From positions 1 to 6,704 of the forward strand of contig CAYXUW010000113.1 of NCBI GenBank assembly GCA_964468375.1: a DNA stretch of 6,704 nt, read 5' to 3'. A program made the position numbers and the translations under genes. Below, in pieces: positions 5,429 to 6,704 of the stretch (within the stretch, counting starts at the first letter, position 1; every line of letters begins with the position of its first letter). This DNA comes from CAYXUW01 sp964468375 (GTDB lineage: Bacteria > Planctomycetota > Phycisphaerae > Sedimentisphaerales > Anaerobacaceae). The notes beneath the pieces were generated by a model. The model saw nothing but the letters and a program-made list of their open reading frames with translations, was not told the DNA's origin and did not search any database.

Positions 5429-5923
5429 TCAACTTGCTTCTGTTACACGAACAGTTAGTTGCGTCCCTTGGACGCGTATAACCTTGACCTTTTTACCTTT
5501 TTCAACGTAACCGCTTTCGGCTACACATTCAACTCTTTGTCCTGAAAAATCGCACATCCCTACTGGCCGCAACGGCGTAATAACTACACCGACGGCACCG
5601 AGCATTTCTCTCAATTCGTTTGTGTCGGCTATGGCGTCGCCTCTTTCACGCTCCGGCGGCGCAAGCGTAACACTTTTGCCGAATTTAGTATGCGGAAATA
5701 TCTTGTAAGCGATAACAAGAACCGATGGTATCATTATAATGGCAATACCTATACCTATCCAGCCGGCCGTCGTGCTGTGACGGAAAAATATGACTACCCC
5801 CCCTGCCAGACAGGCAAAAGCGCAAGCGCTTATCAGCCCGCCGCTCGGGACAAATACTTCTATTATCAGCAAAATTCCTGCCGCGAGGTACAGGAAAACA
5901 GCAAAAGCAAGCCACCAGTACAT
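5429..5923 (-). CDS. Short NfeD family protein (membrane segments plus OB-fold, no protease domain)
   Basis: NfeD proteins partner with flotillins in the membrane; the short class lacks the ClpP-like serine protease. This one has 164 residues. Hydrophobic helices lie at about 4-24, 28-48 and 54-76. The first pair is linked by the family's VFVPSGG turn (24-29), which parallels LPGFG in the long paralog upstream. A polar linker at 78-105 leads to a C-terminal OB-fold-like domain (about 108-161): LGAVGVVITPLRPVGMCDF, RVECVAESGYVEKGKKVKVIRV, then LTVRV. GxxGxxxTxLRPxG and the final K/E-rich strand are the NfeD C-terminal signature. GAAGGG lies 7 nt before the ATG. The gene sits 15 nt after the long NfeD and 15 nt before floA, the classical nfeD-floA order. 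It may act as a FloA membrane partner; its exact role is unproven. Confidence 0.9.
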   Translation of the reverse strand: MYWWLAFAVFLYLAAGILLIIEVFVPSGGLISACAFACLAGGVVIFFRHSTTAGWIGIGIAIIMIPSVLVIAYKIFPHTKFGKSVTLAPPERERGDAIADTNELREMLGAVGVVITPLRPVGMCDFSGQRVECVAESGYVEKGKKVKVIRVQGTQLTVRVTEAS

Positions 5924-5930
5924 AAGTTAT

Positions 5931-5936
5931 CCCTTC
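5931..5936 (-). promoter_or_regulatory. Shine-Dalgarno site of the short NfeD gene
   Basis: GAAGGG on the minus strand is 7 nt before the ATG at 5923 and lies in the 15-nt gap after the stop of the long NfeD gene. Its position supports the chosen start. Confidence 0.65.
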
Positions 5937-5938
5937 AA

Positions 5939-6704
5939 TTAACTCCTTGCCGCTCTGACAACAACCCTGTTGCCGTGAATTTCGATTATCTCAACCCTTG
6001 TTCCCTTGTCGAGAAACTCCGCTTCAGCAACAACATCGACTATCACTTCTCCGAACTTAGCTCTCCCTGTAGGCCGCAGTGTCGAGATTACCTCACCGAC
6101 ATCTCCAATTTTTACACCGATACTTTCGGACGGGGCGGTCATACTTACCTTCACTTCCCCCCCCTGCCGCGTAGCGGCTGGTGTCAGTATCAACCCGCTG
6201 AGAAACTGCAATTTAGGCAAATACTTCGTAAGAATTGACGCAAGAACAACGAACCCTAAAAAGCCGAATAGCAGCCCAAGCACCCCGTTTGTGAAAAGTT
6301 GCCAGTCAAGTGCGCTTTCAGGCCATGGCACCCTGTCCGGAGGATTCTTAATGAGCATACCGAACAGCCCTGCTAATATACACGCTATCCCCAGAAAACC
6401 CGCCACGCCGAATCCCGGCAGCACGAATATCTCAATCATAAGCAGAATTAAACCGATAACAAATAATGCTACCTCCACCCAGTTCGCCATCCCAGTAAGA
6501 TATTTACTGCCGATTATAATCGCAAAGCATATAACCGCCGCCAGCCCCGGCAAACCAAGGCCGGGTGTATTAAATTCGATATAGACTCCCAGCATAGCGA
6601 GCATAACAAGCACGCCCATCACCGCCGGCGAGTTTAGCCATCGCACCAGTTCCTCCGACCACAGCGTCTCATACACCATAGGCTCGCCGACAAAGGTTAT
6701 TCCA
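5939..6704 (-). CDS. nfeD: Long NfeD family protein, C-terminal part only (5' end outside window)
   Basis: This gene is cut by the right edge of the window. The reading frame stays open from the ATG at 6679 to the window end and encodes GITFVGEP just before that Met, so 6679 is not the true start. The visible 254 or so residues match the C-terminal half of full-length NfeD, a membrane-bound ClpP-class serine protease. The segment LWSEELVRWLNSPAVMGVLV followed by IEFNTPGLGLPG is the typical junction from protease domain to membrane domain. Counting from Met 6679, helices lie at about 19-34, 45-60, 66-86, 90-110 and 130-150. An OB-fold-like domain at 190-243 carries GDVGEVISTLRPTGRAKF and RVEIIEIHGNRVVV. 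The catalytic Ser and Lys would be upstream and cannot be assessed. It is the first visible gene of the nfeD-nfeD-floA operon; the promoter is beyond the window. Confidence 0.9.
   Translation of the reverse strand, partial: GITFVGEPMVYETLWSEELVRWLNSPAVMGVLVMLAMLGVYIEFNTPGLGLPGLAAVICFAIIIGSKYLTGMANWVEVALFVIGLILLMIEIFVLPGFGVAGFLGIACILAGLFGMLIKNPPDRVPWPESALDWQLFTNGVLGLLFGFLGFVVLASILTKYLPKLQFLSGLILTPAATRQGGEVKVSMTAPSESIGVKIGDVGEVISTLRPTGRAKFGEVIVDVVAEAEFLDKGTRVEIIEIHGNRVVVRAARS

Noticed and set aside
5690..6584. Long plus-strand open frames opposite the NfeD genes (182 and 192 codons)
   Set aside because: They are antisense to well-supported NfeD genes, have low-complexity or unfamiliar translations and no ribosome sites; they are composition shadows.
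5939..6679. Complete 246-residue NfeD starting at the ATG at 6679
   Set aside because: The frame stays open to the window edge and the residues before that Met continue the NfeD-like sequence, so the gene is partial.

Overview
The window looks like chromosomal DNA from a free-living Gram-negative-type bacterium, most likely a planctomycete (Phycisphaerae or a relative). This is an inference. It rests on three co-occurring traits: PEP-CTERM secreted proteins, a FloA/NfeD operon whose FloA keeps a CPDPEKSRGTIDAV-type segment of the kind I associate with planctomycetal members, and a long TPR protein next to a stand-alone receiver. Coding density is high and gaps are short and AT-rich. I see no mobile element, tRNA, rRNA or CRISPR array.

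Left half, plus strand (1-3666). A leader of about 120 nt containing several small inverted repeats precedes two tandem, clearly paralogous PEP-CTERM secreted proteins (124-678 and 690-1235). They probably form one transcript; the last codons of the first supply the purine-rich stretch ahead of the second. A near-consensus sigma-70-type promoter (1258-1286) then drives a single-domain response regulator (1337-1816). Its ribosome-binding site can pair with a CTCCT element in its own leader. After a 224-nt gap lies a 541-residue TPR protein (2041-3666), whose repeat array is split by an acidic, serine-containing insert carrying a duplicated DSIxLI motif.

Right half, minus strand (3794-6704). 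A compact, promoter-distal operon reads leftward. It starts with the C-terminal part of a long NfeD protein, which runs off the right edge of the window. A short NfeD protein without a protease domain follows, then FloA (the flotillin-like UPF0365 scaffold), then an unrecognised single-pass membrane protein with a Pro/Lys-rich linker and a compact C-terminal motif. Gaps are 15, 15 and 3 nt. Known biology of FloA/NfeD implies a role in organising membrane microdomains; the fourth gene is the least understood member.

The two halves converge on a 127-nt AT-rich gap (3667-3793) with no convincing terminator. Nothing in the sequence links the secreted-protein/regulator half functionally to the FloA operon. 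No clearly novel multi-gene system is evident. The items most worth checking are the fourth gene of the FloA operon, the possible ribosome-binding-site sequestration in front of the response regulator, the DSIxLI insert in the TPR protein, and the PEP-CTERM tandem.
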